A stretch of DNA of 24,374 nucleotides from DASWHK01 sp036398215 (GCA_036398215.1 DASWHK010000078.1:1-24374); one strand, 5' to 3'. Shown: positions 7,307-15,252, counted from the first letter of the stretch. A program made the numbers and translations. The notes: generated by a model from the sequence alone, not told the origin.

Positions 7307-8542
7307 ATGAGCAAATCCCTCGACCTGCCCTCCGTTCCCCCGAAGCGACACAGCAACGCCCCGGTAGTCGTCCACAACGACGATCCGGCGGCGATGATCT
7401 CCCTGCAGGAGCGACTCATCGAGCGGGCGATCGAGGCCGGTGCCAGCGACCTGCATATCGAGCCCTACCCCGAGCGGGTGCGGCTGCGGATCCGCGTCGA
7501 CGGCTGGCTGTACGAGCTCGACCCGTTGCCCCGTTGGATGCACGGCGGGCTGGTCTCTCGCATCAAGGTCCTGGCCGAGATGGACGTCACCGAGCGCCGC
7601 CGTCCCCAGGACGGCCGCGCCGTGTTCCGCTCGGCCTCGGGAGAGACCGCCGATCTGCGCATCGCCACCGCGGCGACGCAGCACGGCGAGAAGGTCGTCG
7701 TGCGGATCCTCCCTCAGAGCCGCGAGCCGCCCGACCTCCAGGAGCTCGGCCTCGACCGCGAGCGGCTGGCATGCGTCGCCCGCTACGTCGAACAGCCGTG
7801 CGGACTGATTCTCACCGCCGGGCCCACCGGCGCCGGCAAGACGACCACGCTCTACGCCATGCTGCGCCGCATCAACGCCGTCGGGCGCAACGTCGTCACC
7901 CTCGAGGACCCGATCGAGTACACGCTCGCCAACGCCGTGCAGATGCCGGTGCGGCGGGCCATCGGCTTCGACTTCGCGGCGGCGCTGCGGGCGGTCCTGC
8001 GCCAGGATCCCGACGTCATTCTGGTGGGCGAGATCCGCGACGAAGAAACCGCGCGCATCGCCGTACGCTCGGCGACCACCGGTCACCTGGTGCTGTCTTC
8101 GGTCCACACCAACAGCGCCGCGGAGTCGGTATTCCGCCTCTTCGAGCTCGGCGTGCCCGAGTATCTGGTCGCCACCGCCCTCACCGGGGTCGTCTCGCAA
8201 CGGCTCGTCCGCCGGCTCTGCCGCCGTTGCCGAGTCGAGGCCGAGCCGAGCCCCGGCGCCCTCGAGCGCCTCGGGATGGCGGGCCCCGAGGCAGGCGTCC
8301 GCTACTTCACGAGCGCCGGCTGCCCGGCGTGCACCGGGGGCTTCGACGGCAGGGTCGGGATCTTCGAGACGCTCACCCTCGAGCCCGACCTGCGACGCCG
8401 GCTCACCGCTGCCGGCGACTGCATGGCGTTCGAGCGCCGCGCCCTCAGCCTCGGTGCGCTGCAGCCGCTACGGTCATCGGCGATTGCGGCGGTGCGGGCC
8501 GGCGAAACCTCGCTCGAAGAGGTCGCCAGGGTCCTCCCCTGA
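7307..8542 (+). CDS. PilB/GspE-type secretion ATPase, short form
   Basis: This 411-residue ATPase is of the type II secretion/type IV pilus assembly family. It shows ASDLHIEP at 46-53, Walker A GPTGAGKT at 172-179, the Asp box TLEDPIEY near 198-205, Walker B ILVGEIRDEE at 238-247 and the His box GHLVLSSVHTNSA. A zinc-binding tetracysteine (Cys305, Cys308, Cys339, Cys342) is typical of PilB/GspE and absent from PilT. Family members usually have 500-580 residues with an N-terminal MshEN/GspE-N domain; that domain is missing here. ATG 7307 is preferred, but an in-frame TTG at 7238 would add 23 unlikely residues. No pilin, PilC or secretin gene is nearby, so it is an orphan. Possible roles are pili, secretion or competence elsewhere in the genome. 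Confidence 0.9.
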   Translation: MSKSLDLPSVPPKRHSNAPVVVHNDDPAAMISLQERLIERAIEAGASDLHIEPYPERVRLRIRVDGWLYELDPLPRWMHGGLVSRIKVLAEMDVTERRRPQDGRAVFRSASGETADLRIATAATQHGEKVVVRILPQSREPPDLQELGLDRERLACVARYVEQPCGLILTAGPTGAGKTTTLYAMLRRINAVGRNVVTLEDPIEYTLANAVQMPVRRAIGFDFAAALRAVLRQDPDVILVGEIRDEETARIAVRSATTGHLVLSSVHTNSAAESVFRLFELGVPEYLVATALTGVVSQRLVRRLCRRCRVEAEPSPGALERLGMAGPEAGVRYFTSAGCPACTGGFDGRVGIFETLTLEPDLRRRLTAAGDCMAFERRALSLGALQPLRSSAIAAVRAGETSLEEVARVLP

Positions 8543-8584
8543 CCGCGCCGTCTCGCGAGCCGATGGGGCCGATTGCGTGAACCT

Positions 8585-9163
8585 TCAGATCGATCCGCCT
8601 CGGTTCGCATACACGGCCTCGTGAAGCTCGGGATCGCGGGCGCGTAGCTCGTCTTCCGTCAGCTGGGTGAGCCGATCCGGAAGCAGCGGGCGGGACTCTA
8701 CCTCTCGAGCGTAGTAGTTCGGACCGACCTGATACCGGCGCCGGCGCGGCCGGTAATAGACCACCGCCACCCGCACCTCCGGCGAGTTCCGCCGCGCCTT
8801 GCGGCGCAGATGGCGCACCACCTCGTAGATCGTCCTGCCGGTGTCGAAGAAGTCGTCGACGAGCAGCAGCCTGTGCTCGGCCTCGATGATCTCCAGGACG
8901 TGTTCGAGCCCCTTGATGTCGTACCCGTCGCCGTGCCGCAAGCCCTCCAGCGACTGGGTCCGGATCGCCGTGTGGTAGAGATCGTGACCCTTCCAGCGGA
9001 AGTACTCCTGAACGGCGATGCCGGGGGGCGCCCCGCCGCGCCACAGCCCGACGAGGAAATCCGGACGGTAGCCGTCTTCCCAGATCTGCCGCGCCAGGCG
9101 GAAGCAATCCACCAGATACGTGTCGGGATCGATGATCAGCCGATCGCCGGCAGGCGCCGTCAT
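8585..9163 (-). CDS. Phosphoribosyltransferase family protein
   Basis: This 192-residue protein has the type I PRTase fold. The PRPP-binding loop LLVDDFFDTGRT at residues 100-111 (two acidic residues then DTG) is clear, and the pyrophosphate loop is represented by VGLWRGGAPPG at 38-48. Hypoxanthine/xanthine-guanine PRTases have this size and layout, so purine salvage is the best guess, though the base specificity hood cannot be read. It lies 76 bases after nadE on the same strand, so co-transcription is likely; both enzymes belong to nucleotide or cofactor metabolism. The ATG at 9163 is chosen because the fold starts right after it and codons upstream read as non-protein-like sequence. No strong ribosome site is seen. 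Confidence 0.85.
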   Translation of the reverse strand: MTAPAGDRLIIDPDTYLVDCFRLARQIWEDGYRPDFLVGLWRGGAPPGIAVQEYFRWKGHDLYHTAIRTQSLEGLRHGDGYDIKGLEHVLEIIEAEHRLLLVDDFFDTGRTIYEVVRHLRRKARRNSPEVRVAVVYYRPRRRRYQVGPNYYAREVESRPLLPDRLTQLTEDELRARDPELHEAVYANRGGSI

Positions 9164-9239
9164 CGCATGCGCGCCCGGCCAGCGGGCGATGGCGACGCCT
9201 CGATGGGTAGGGTTGCGAGAAGAGGCCAGCTCACGGCCG

Positions 9240-9974
9240 CTACGAGATCGAGGCCGGAGGCAGCCTGGGGATCCGCAGCTTGTGGGCGTTGGTACGGCGA
9301 AGCTCCTCGACCCGTGCCGCCAACGCCTCGCTGCCCTCGCCGCCAACCAGGTAGCCATCCAGCTCGTCGTAGCTGAACCCGATCTCCCCCTCGTCGGTCT
9401 GCCCTCGCCACATGCCGGCGCTCGCCGGCTTCTCGATGATCGAGTCGGGCACCCCGAGGTGGCGGGCCAGCTCGCGCACCTCGTGCTTGACCAGATGACC
9501 GAGGGGCAGCAGGTCGGCGCCACCGTCGCCGTACTTGGTGAAGTAGCCGAGCGTCAGCTCGGTACGATTGCCGGTACCCAGCACCAGATAGCGGTTCTTG
9601 CCGGCGAAGTGGTAGAGCGCTGTCATCCGCAAGCGGGGCTTGATGTTGTTGACCGGCAGGCTCTGTACATCATCGGCGGCGCTCTCGCCGAGGGTCGCCA
9701 TGAAGGCGTCGAAGACCGGGTCGAGGCGCACCTCGACGTGGCGGAGGTGGAACTTCTCGACCAGCAGCAAGGCATCTTCGCGATCCCGGGGATCGGAATG
9801 GATCGGCATCACCAGCCCGAGATGGTGGTCGCGGAAAGCGCGCCTGGCGAGCACCGCCACCGTCGAGGAATCAACGCCACCCGATAGGCCGAACACCAAC
9901 CCCCGGCGGCCCGCGGCGCCGACCTCCTGGCGCAGCCAATCGACGAGCTTTGCGGAGATCTCTTCGGCGTTCAC
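9240..9974 (-). CDS. nadE: NAD+ synthetase, ammonia-dependent type
   Basis: This 244-residue enzyme makes NAD+ from deamido-NAD+, ATP and ammonia, the last step of NAD biosynthesis. The N-type ATP pyrophosphatase loop SGGVDSS is at 31-37, GTGNRTE at 133-139, TKYGDGGADLLP at about 146-157, and a family C-terminal signature, KPASAGMWRGQTDEGEIGF, at 182-200. There is no N-terminal nitrilase (glutaminase) domain, so it should use free ammonia. The GTG start at 9974 is preceded by GGAG (9981-9984) with 7-base spacing; longer upstream reading in frame runs through the repeat at 10015-10072 and is not protein-like. It is probably the first gene of an operon with the PRTase. Confidence 0.93.
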   Translation of the reverse strand: MNAEEISAKLVDWLRQEVGAAGRRGLVFGLSGGVDSSTVAVLARRAFRDHHLGLVMPIHSDPRDREDALLLVEKFHLRHVEVRLDPVFDAFMATLGESAADDVQSLPVNNIKPRLRMTALYHFAGKNRYLVLGTGNRTELTLGYFTKYGDGGADLLPLGHLVKHEVRELARHLGVPDSIIEKPASAGMWRGQTDEGEIGFSYDELDGYLVGGEGSEALAARVEELRRTNAHKLRIPRLPPASIS

Positions 9975-10011
9975 CTGCGGCTCCGGAGGTCTTCCTGCGG
10001 CGAAAGCTCGG

Positions 10012-10020
10012 ATCTTAGCA
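10012..10020 (-). promoter_or_regulatory. Candidate extended -10 promoter of nadE, TGC-TAAGAT
   Basis: Read on the minus strand, TG-C-TAAGAT lies at the edge of the hairpin repeat. It would place the transcript start near 10005, leaving a leader of about 30 bases containing the GGAG ribosome site. It occupies the same place in the repeat as TGC-TAAACT at 253-261. No -35 element is visible. Confidence 0.35.
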
Positions 10021-10072
10021 GGCCGTGGTGGAAGTGTGGTGGGTCTGGCGCACTTCCACCTCGGCCTGCTAA
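10015..10072. repeat. 58-base hairpin repeat, 22-base arms
   Basis: Positions 10015-10036 and 10051-10072 are inverted repeats matching at 21 of 22 bases (single mismatch at 10026), around a 14-base loop at 10037-10050. The left arm plus loop matches the minus strand of 225-258 (31 of 34). The layout looks like two terminal repeats of one element brought together after loss of the interior, or a REP-like palindrome. Confidence 0.75.
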
Positions 10073-10234
10073 CAGGCCGCGACGGACGGCGCGGCTCGGC
10101 CAAAAGACGCCGAGCGCCGCACGGCGACCCGGGGGCGAGCAGCCGCTGGACGGCACCACAGCGGCGCTCCGCGTAGGTTGCCGTGGATAAAAAAACGCGT
10201 TGGACAGCAGCACCCTGGCCTATCGGTGTTTGTT

Positions 10235-10262
10235 TTGTGAGGATGCACAGATCTGCTACACT
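10235..10262 (+). promoter_or_regulatory. Candidate promoter of the second HTH gene
   Basis: TTGTGA (10235-10240), a 16-base spacer and TACACT (10257-10262) preceded by TGC form an extended -10 promoter. The -10 part, TGCTACACTGAC, matches TGCTAAACTGAC upstream of the deacetylase at 11 of 12 bases. The motif TGCACA lies in the spacer (10244-10249) and also upstream of the first HTH promoter (6784-6789). Confidence 0.45.
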
Positions 10263-10326
10263 GACCCGCAGTTTTGAGGCTTATTGGTCATCAATCAATA
10301 GATTCACGCACGCTGCGGGACCGCGC

Positions 10327-10548
10327 ATGGCCGAATCCACCAAAGAGGGCGTCGAGCGACGCCCCACCATAATGACTCTCGACGAGGTCGCCAAGTACCT
10401 CCGCGTCCACAAGTCGACCGTGTATCGGATGGCGCGTGAAGGGACGATCCCGTCGACCAAGGTCGCCAATCAGTGGCGCTTCAAGAAGGCGCGTATCGAC
10501 GAGTGGCTTCTCGAACGCGAGCGAGCCGGCGACCTCGAGATCGAGTAA
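10327..10548 (+). CDS. Small excisionase-like (HTH_17, MerR-type) DNA-binding protein, paralogue
   Basis: This 73-residue protein is a close paralogue of the protein at 6946-7137. They share PTIMTLDEVAKYLR, HKSTVYRMAREG, the wing core QWRFKK and a charged C-terminal helix, but this copy has ten extra N-terminal residues. The helix-turn-helix spans about residues 17-37. ATG 10327 is chosen because the reading frame upstream is not protein-like; no clear Shine-Dalgarno sequence precedes it. It faces the ppiD gene, with only 12 bases between the two stop codons. Differences fall in the recognition-wing loop (STKVAN versus GNKVAG), so the two may read related but different sites. Confidence 0.87.
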   Translation: MAESTKEGVERRPTIMTLDEVAKYLRVHKSTVYRMAREGTIPSTKVANQWRFKKARIDEWLLERERAGDLEIE

Positions 10549-10560
10549 GGGCTAACGGTC

Positions 10561-12465
10561 CTAGCCGGAAACACCGCTGCGGACGTCGTCGTAGGTGACC
10601 ACCCTGTAGCGTTCCCTGAGCTCCCGCACCAACGACTCGAAGAGGCTGCTGCGGCGCTGGTTGAGCAGCTCGTTGCGGAGCGCCTCTCGCTCGCTTCCGA
10701 ACTGTCCCCAGTCGGGCTGCACGTGCTGGGTGACGCGCAACAGCGCGTGGCCCTGATCGACCTTCACGGGGCCGCCGGTTTCCCCCTCGCCGTGCTCGAA
10801 GGCCGCCAGGATCAAGGCCGCCTGGCGGCCGAGCTCCGGCACGACACCGTTGCGGGGGATCAGCTCGGTCGAGCGGATCGGGGCCCCGATCTCCGCGGCC
10901 AAAACGGTGAACTCCTCTCCAGCCTGCAGGCGGGCGCCGAGCTCCTGCGCCATCTCGCCGGCGCGCTCTTCGGCGAGCTGGCGGATGAGGTCGGCCCTCA
11001 CTTTGGCCTCGACCTCCTCGAACTCGGGGTCGTGGGCCTCGACGATCTCGTCGACGCGGAACACCACATAGCCGCTGGCGAAGCGGATCGGCTCGGAGAC
11101 GCGGCCACGGCCGGTGGCGAATACCTGGCGGGTGAACTCCGGGGAGAGCACCTCGCTGAAGCCCGAGGTTAGATCGAACAGCGGGCTCTCCCGAACTTCC
11201 AGCTCGAAACGCTCGGCCAGCTCGTCGAGGCTGGTACGCCGCAATACAGCCACGCGCAGCTGCTCGGCCCGCTGGTCGACGAGCTCTTCAGCACGCTCCC
11301 GCGCGATTCGCTGCTCGAGCTGGCTCCGTACCTCGTCGAAGGGGCGCACCTGCTCGGGACGACGGCCCTCGGCGCGGATGATGTGGATCCCGAAAGGCGT
11401 CTCGACGAGATCGGAGGTCGCGTCGGCCTCGAGCGCGAACGCCGCCTCCTCGAACTCCGGAGTCATCCGGCCGCGTCCGAACCAGCCGAGGTCGCCGCCC
11501 GCCGCGGCGCTCGCAGTATCGTCGGAGCTGGTCGTCGCCAGCGCTGCGAAATCGGCACCGCCGCGAATCTGATCGAGAATCTCCTGGGCTTCGGCGCGGA
11601 TCGCAGCGACGGTCTCCTCGTCGGGCTCCGGAGGCAGGCGGAACAGGATGTGGCTGGCCCTGACCTGCTCGGGGACCGTGAACTCCTCGATGCCCTCTTC
11701 GTAGGCGGCTCGCAGCTCGGCCTCGGTCACGTCGACCTCTCCGAGGATCGCGTCGGTCTCGATCATCGCGTAGCTGACGCGGCGCCGCTCGGGGACCCGG
11801 TAATCGGCGATGTTCTGCGCGAACAGGGTGCGCGCGGCCTCGTCCGTGAGCATTGCGGCGACCTCGGATTCAAGCCCGGCGGCGCGGACCACGAAGAACT
11901 CGAACTGGACCTTCTCGTTGCGCCGCTGGTAGCCGTCCTCGACCTCTCGGTCGGTGACCGTGACCCCGTTGCTGACCAGCTCCGTGAACTTGCTGAACAG
12001 GACCTCGTCGGCCACCTGCTGCTCAAACTCCTCGAGGGCGACGCCGTTGGCCCGCAGAACCTGACGGTAGCGGTCGGGACCGATGAACACGCCGTTCTCC
12101 AGAAAGCCCGGGTAGCTCATGATCCGTTCCTGGGTCTCCCGGTCGCTGACCGTCAGCCCCTGGTCACGGGCCGCCGCCAGGATCAGCCGTTCGCGGATCA
12201 GCGACTCGAGCACGATCTGCTCGATCTGGATCTGCTGGAGAAAGTCGTCGGGCAGGTTGCCGCCGCTGACGCTGCGGTAGTACTCCGCCTGCTGCTGCAG
12301 GGCCTGCTGGTACTCGGCTACGTAGATCGGATCGCCGTCGACGCGAGCCACGACATTGCTGGGACCGCGGATCAGATCGGGGATGTAGAAGGCGATGAAC
12401 GCGATGATTACGAGCCACAACACCCACGAAAGATTGCGGACGTTGCGACGCATTGTGTCGAGCAC
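10561..12465 (-). CDS. ppiD: PpiD-like membrane-anchored periplasmic chaperone/peptidyl-prolyl isomerase
   Basis: This protein of about 634 residues, close to the length of E. coli PpiD (623), should help fold exported proteins at the periplasmic face of the inner membrane. One hydrophobic segment, about residues 13-30 after a basic start (MRRNVRN), anchors it. A SurA/PpiD N-terminal chaperone region follows (about 35-180). A parvulin PPIC domain spans about 266-366, with RASHILFRL at its start and TPFGIHIIRAEGRR at its end, and a long helical C-terminal region follows. GTG 12465 is preferred over ATG 12453 because an AGG sits 7 bases before it; the difference is four residues. The gene is divergent from mreB and appears monocistronic. 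Whether the PPIC domain is active is not clear. Confidence 0.88.
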   Translation of the reverse strand: MLDTMRRNVRNLSWVLWLVIIAFIAFYIPDLIRGPSNVVARVDGDPIYVAEYQQALQQQAEYYRSVSGGNLPDDFLQQIQIEQIVLESLIRERLILAAARDQGLTVSDRETQERIMSYPGFLENGVFIGPDRYRQVLRANGVALEEFEQQVADEVLFSKFTELVSNGVTVTDREVEDGYQRRNEKVQFEFFVVRAAGLESEVAAMLTDEAARTLFAQNIADYRVPERRRVSYAMIETDAILGEVDVTEAELRAAYEEGIEEFTVPEQVRASHILFRLPPEPDEETVAAIRAEAQEILDQIRGGADFAALATTSSDDTASAAAGGDLGWFGRGRMTPEFEEAAFALEADATSDLVETPFGIHIIRAEGRRPEQVRPFDEVRSQLEQRIARERAEELVDQRAEQLRVAVLRRTSLDELAERFELEVRESPLFDLTSGFSEVLSPEFTRQVFATGRGRVSEPIRFASGYVVFRVDEIVEAHDPEFEEVEAKVRADLIRQLAEERAGEMAQELGARLQAGEEFTVLAAEIGAPIRSTELIPRNGVVPELGRQAALILAAFEHGEGETGGPVKVDQGHALLRVTQHVQPDWGQFGSEREALRNELLNQRRSSLFESLVRELRERYRVVTYDDVRSGVSG

Positions 12466-12549
12466 TGGGAAACCTGCCTTGGCGCTTCCGAAGGGATGGG
12501 CTGGGGAGCGACCAGACCGAGCCCTCGCACTGTCGGACGGGAACCATCT

Positions 12550-12579
12550 ATGGTAGCCGCGAGGAGCCTGCGGGGACAA
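12550..12579 (-). promoter_or_regulatory. Candidate ppiD promoter
   Basis: On the minus strand TTGTCC (12579 down to 12574), an 18-base spacer and TACCAT (12555 down to 12550) resemble a sigma-70 promoter. It lies about 85 bases upstream of the ppiD start. The match to consensus is only moderate. Confidence 0.3.
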
Positions 12580-12690
12580 CCGAGCCGCCGCCACCGCCCC
12601 GGATGGAGGAGCGGCACCGCGGCAGCTGGCCGGATCGCCGCAAACGCCACGGTAGCGGGCGAATCTGCTGTTCCGGGCGTGCCAGGAGCG

Positions 12691-12699
12691 TGCTAGACT
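12691..12699 (+). promoter_or_regulatory. Candidate extended -10 promoter of the mre operon
   Basis: TG-C-TAGACT fits an extended -10 element. The -35 position (about 12671-12676, TTCCGG) is a poor match. It shares the pattern TGCTANACTG with the elements upstream of the deacetylase (253) and the second HTH gene (10254). Confidence 0.4.
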
Positions 12700-12836
12700 G
12701 CTCGTTGCTATCCTCTGTTGCACCACTCGTCGACGCGCCTTCGGACCCGCGCCCCTGATCGGCGGCCTGGACACGCTTGACGACTACGTGGCGCTCGGCG
12801 CCACGCTGATACCTGTTTGACCAGGCTCACAACTTC

Positions 12837-13856
12837 ATGTCGCGGCTTTTCTCCTTCTTCTCGAACGATATCGCCATCGACCTCGGGACCTCCAATACCC
12901 TGGTGTTCACCGCCGGGCAGGGGGTCGTTCTCTCCGAGCCGTCGATCGTCGCCATCAACAAGCTGACCAACAAGGTCGAGGCCGTCGGCGCCGAGGCCAA
13001 GGAAATGCTGGGACGGACGCCGGGCCATATCGTCGCCGTGCGTCCGCTGAAGGACGGCGTCATCGCCGATTTCGACGTCACCGAGAAGATGATCTCGTAC
13101 TTCATCCGGCGCGCCAACAATCGCCGTGTGTGGGTCCGGCCGCGCATCGTCATCGGCGTGCCGAGCGGCATCACCCAGGTCGAAGAGCGCGCCGTGAAAG
13201 ACACCGCGTACCGCGCCAAGGCCACCGAGGTCTATCTCATCGAGGAGGCGATGGCGGCAGCGATCGGCGCCGGCCTGCCGATCACCGAGCCCTCCGGCAA
13301 CATGGTCGTCGATATCGGCGGAGGCACGACCGATGTGGCAGTCATCTCGATGGCCGGCATCGTCTACTCGCGCTCGATCCGAGTCGGCGGCACGGCGATG
13401 GACGACGCGATCATCAATTACATCAAGCGCAATTACAATTTGTTGATCGGCGAGCGGACCGCCGAGGAGATCAAGATCAACATCGGCTCGGCCTTTCCGC
13501 TCGACGAGGAGCTGACCATGGACATCAAGGGTCGCGACCTCGTCGAGGGCAAGCCCAAAACGATCACGATCACCGACCGTGAGATCCGCGATGCCCTCAG
13601 CGAGGTCACCTCGTCGATCGTCGAGTCGGTGCGCATGGCGCTGGAGCGCACACCGCCCGAGCTTTCGGCCGATTTCATCGACAAGGGCATGATCCTCACC
13701 GGCGGCGGCGCCCTACTCCGTAACCTCGACGTTCGTCTGCGCGAGGAGACCGGGGTGCCGGTGTCGATCGCCGAAGACCCCCTGTCGTCGGTCGTACTGG
13801 GGGTCGGTCGCATCCTCGACGATCTGGATCTCCTGCGGCGGGTATGCCTGCCGTAG
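12837..13856 (+). CDS. mreB: Rod shape-determining actin homologue MreB
   Basis: This 339-residue bacterial actin polymerises under the cytoplasmic membrane and directs lateral cell-wall synthesis. It has the N-terminal amphipathic stretch MSRLFSFF for membrane binding, phosphate-1 loop DIAIDLGTSNT, phosphate-2 loop VVDIGGGTTDVAVIS and the adenosine motif LTGGGALL. VPSGIT and the EEAMAAAIGAGLPI segment are typical of MreB. The length is normal. It is the first gene of mreB-mreC-mreD-mrdA-rodA, with 17 bases to mreC. The gene implies a rod-shaped or elongating cell. Confidence 0.97.
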   Translation: MSRLFSFFSNDIAIDLGTSNTLVFTAGQGVVLSEPSIVAINKLTNKVEAVGAEAKEMLGRTPGHIVAVRPLKDGVIADFDVTEKMISYFIRRANNRRVWVRPRIVIGVPSGITQVEERAVKDTAYRAKATEVYLIEEAMAAAIGAGLPITEPSGNMVVDIGGGTTDVAVISMAGIVYSRSIRVGGTAMDDAIINYIKRNYNLLIGERTAEEIKINIGSAFPLDEELTMDIKGRDLVEGKPKTITITDREIRDALSEVTSSIVESVRMALERTPPELSADFIDKGMILTGGGALLRNLDVRLREETGVPVSIAEDPLSSVVLGVGRILDDLDLLRRVCLP

Positions 13857-13873
13857 CCGACCATTGAAGTGAC

Positions 13874-14749
13874 ATGGAGACGATCAGCCGCCATGCAAGC
13901 TCGGTAGCCTTGCTGGCCGGACTGCTGTTCGGCTTCTTCGTCTTGATGTCCTACCAGGTCAACCGCGCCGACACGGTCTCAGCGGTCGAGGGCACCGTCC
14001 AGACGATCGTCTCGCCGGCACATCGCCTGGTCTCCGGCGTATGGCTGGGGATCTCGGGGAGTTGGACGAGGTACGTCGGGCTGATCGGCCGCGCCTCCGA
14101 GGCCGAGGTCCTGCGCGAGCGCTTGGCCGCAGCGGAACGACGCGCCGCGATACTGGAGGAGGCCGGGCGCGACAACGCCCGCCTGCGCCGACTCCTGGGG
14201 TTGAGAGCGCGGATCGACAGGCCAACGATCGCCGCCGAGACGATCGGACGCGACACCGCCCACAGCTACGAGGCGATCACCATCAACCGGGGGTCTCGCG
14301 ACGGCGTGGTCGTCAACATCCCCGCGGTCGCGGCCAACGGCGTCGTCGTCGGCAGGGTCGTACACGTGGCGCCCTATACCGCAACCGTGCAGCTGATCAC
14401 CGACCCCAAGAGCGCCGTGGGCGCCAAGGTCGTGCGCACCGGCGCCCCCGGCGTCGTGCACGGGGCCGGCGGGGCGACGCTCGAGCTCAAGTACGTCACC
14501 AGCCTTGAGGACGTCGAGGTCGGCGATCTGGTGGTCACCTCGGGGGACGATTCCATCTACCCCGCCGGCCTCGAGATCGGCCGCGTGGTCCGCGCCCTGC
14601 AGGGCGCCCCGGTTCCGGGGCTTCCCCGCCTGCCGCTCACCCGGGACGAGACGGCCCTGTTTCTCGACATCTATCTGGAGCCTCTGGTCGAGGTCCGCCG
14701 TGTCGACCAGGTGCTGCTGCTGATACCGGTTCCCCCCGATGGTGAATGA
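13874..14749 (+). CDS. mreC: Rod shape-determining protein MreC
   Basis: This 291-residue elongasome protein has one N-terminal membrane segment (about residues 11-27), then a helical stretch rich in Arg, Glu and Ala (about 72-108, ASEAEVLRERLAAAERR and onward) that should form the coiled coil. A periplasmic beta-domain with conserved NRGSRDGV, GVVGRV-like and VTSGDDSIYPAG segments follows. MreC activates the PBP2-RodA pair in the periplasm. The stop overlaps mreD as ATGA. The only ribosome-site hint is a weak GAAG before the ATG. Confidence 0.95.
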   Translation: METISRHASSVALLAGLLFGFFVLMSYQVNRADTVSAVEGTVQTIVSPAHRLVSGVWLGISGSWTRYVGLIGRASEAEVLRERLAAAERRAAILEEAGRDNARLRRLLGLRARIDRPTIAAETIGRDTAHSYEAITINRGSRDGVVVNIPAVAANGVVVGRVVHVAPYTATVQLITDPKSAVGAKVVRTGAPGVVHGAGGATLELKYVTSLEDVEVGDLVVTSGDDSIYPAGLEIGRVVRALQGAPVPGLPRLPLTRDETALFLDIYLEPLVEVRRVDQVLLLIPVPPDGE

Positions 14750-15252
14750 ACGGCCTCAGAACCGCCGGCCTGCTGTTCGCCGCCGGACTGCTGCAGGTGT
14801 TCCTGCCCCGTGTCTGGTTCCCGCTGGGGGCCGTCGACTGGCTGCTGATCTACGTCATCCACGAGGCCCTGAGCGCCTCGTTCCGCCGCTCGATTCTCGT
14901 CGGCGCGGCGGCCGGCCTGCTGCAGGACGGACTGTCCGGGGGCATCGTCGGCCTGCATGCCTTCGCCAAGACCACGATCGCCGCGCTGACCTCTTCGGCC
15001 GGCAACTTGCTCGTCGTCCGCGGCACGATGATGCAGGCACTGGCAACCGGCGCCGCGGCGCTGCTCGAGTCGCTGATCGTCGTCGCCTGGCAGACGATGC
15101 TGGTGCGTCCCGCTTCGCTGGGCCTCGTCGAGATCCCGGCGCGCGCCCTCGCCACCGGGGCGGCGACGGCGGCGCTGTTCCTCGCCGGCGCCTGGTTCCA
15201 GCAGCGGCAGCTGCGCCGCGGCCGGGCCCGCGGCAGGGGGTTTAGGATATGA
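14746..15252 (+). CDS. mreD: Rod shape-determining protein MreD
   Basis: This 168-residue integral membrane protein has about five hydrophobic segments and the family pattern of a long first helix, an LLQDGLSGGIVGLHAFAKT motif near residues 58-76 and a basic C-terminus. It partners MreC in the elongasome. Both ends overlap neighbours (ATGA with mreC, ATGA with mrdA), so translation is coupled. The end of the gene contains an AGGGGG that doubles as the ribosome site of mrdA. Confidence 0.93.
   Translation: MNGLRTAGLLFAAGLLQVFLPRVWFPLGAVDWLLIYVIHEALSASFRRSILVGAAAGLLQDGLSGGIVGLHAFAKTTIAALTSSAGNLLVVRGTMMQALATGAAALLESLIVVAWQTMLVRPASLGLVEIPARALATGAATAALFLAGAWFQQRQLRRGRARGRGFRI

Larger units (their letters stand above)
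9975..10326. other. Intergenic region between nadE and the second HTH gene
   Basis: This divergent region of about 350 bases carries, in order, the nadE ribosome site, a candidate nadE -10 element (10012-10020), a strong hairpin repeat (10015-10072), a short perfect stem (10062-10079, loop CTAA), and a GC-rich stretch with a CTCGGC/GCCGAG stem near 10115-10135. An AT-richer promoter region for the HTH gene (10235-10262) follows. No gene is supported in it. Confidence 0.6.
12466..12836. other. Divergent intergenic region, ppiD / mreB
   Basis: The 371 bases hold no supported gene. A candidate ppiD promoter on the minus strand lies at 12550-12579 and a candidate mreB promoter on the plus strand at 12691-12699. 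A short inverted repeat, ACCAT-CT-ATGGT (12544-12555), overlaps the ppiD -10. The mreB leader would be about 130 bases, with no strong ribosome site before the ATG at 12837. Confidence 0.5.

Noticed and set aside
10062..10079. Separate intrinsic terminator (CGGCCTG-CTAA-CAGGCCG)
   Set aside because: The stem is perfect but no T-run follows on either strand; it is treated as part of the repeat region.
9975..10100. Possible NAD+-sensing riboswitch (nadA motif, known in Acidobacteria) upstream of nadE
   Set aside because: I saw none of the core I associate with that motif on the minus strand; the structure here is a plain repeat hairpin. A covariance-model search would settle it.
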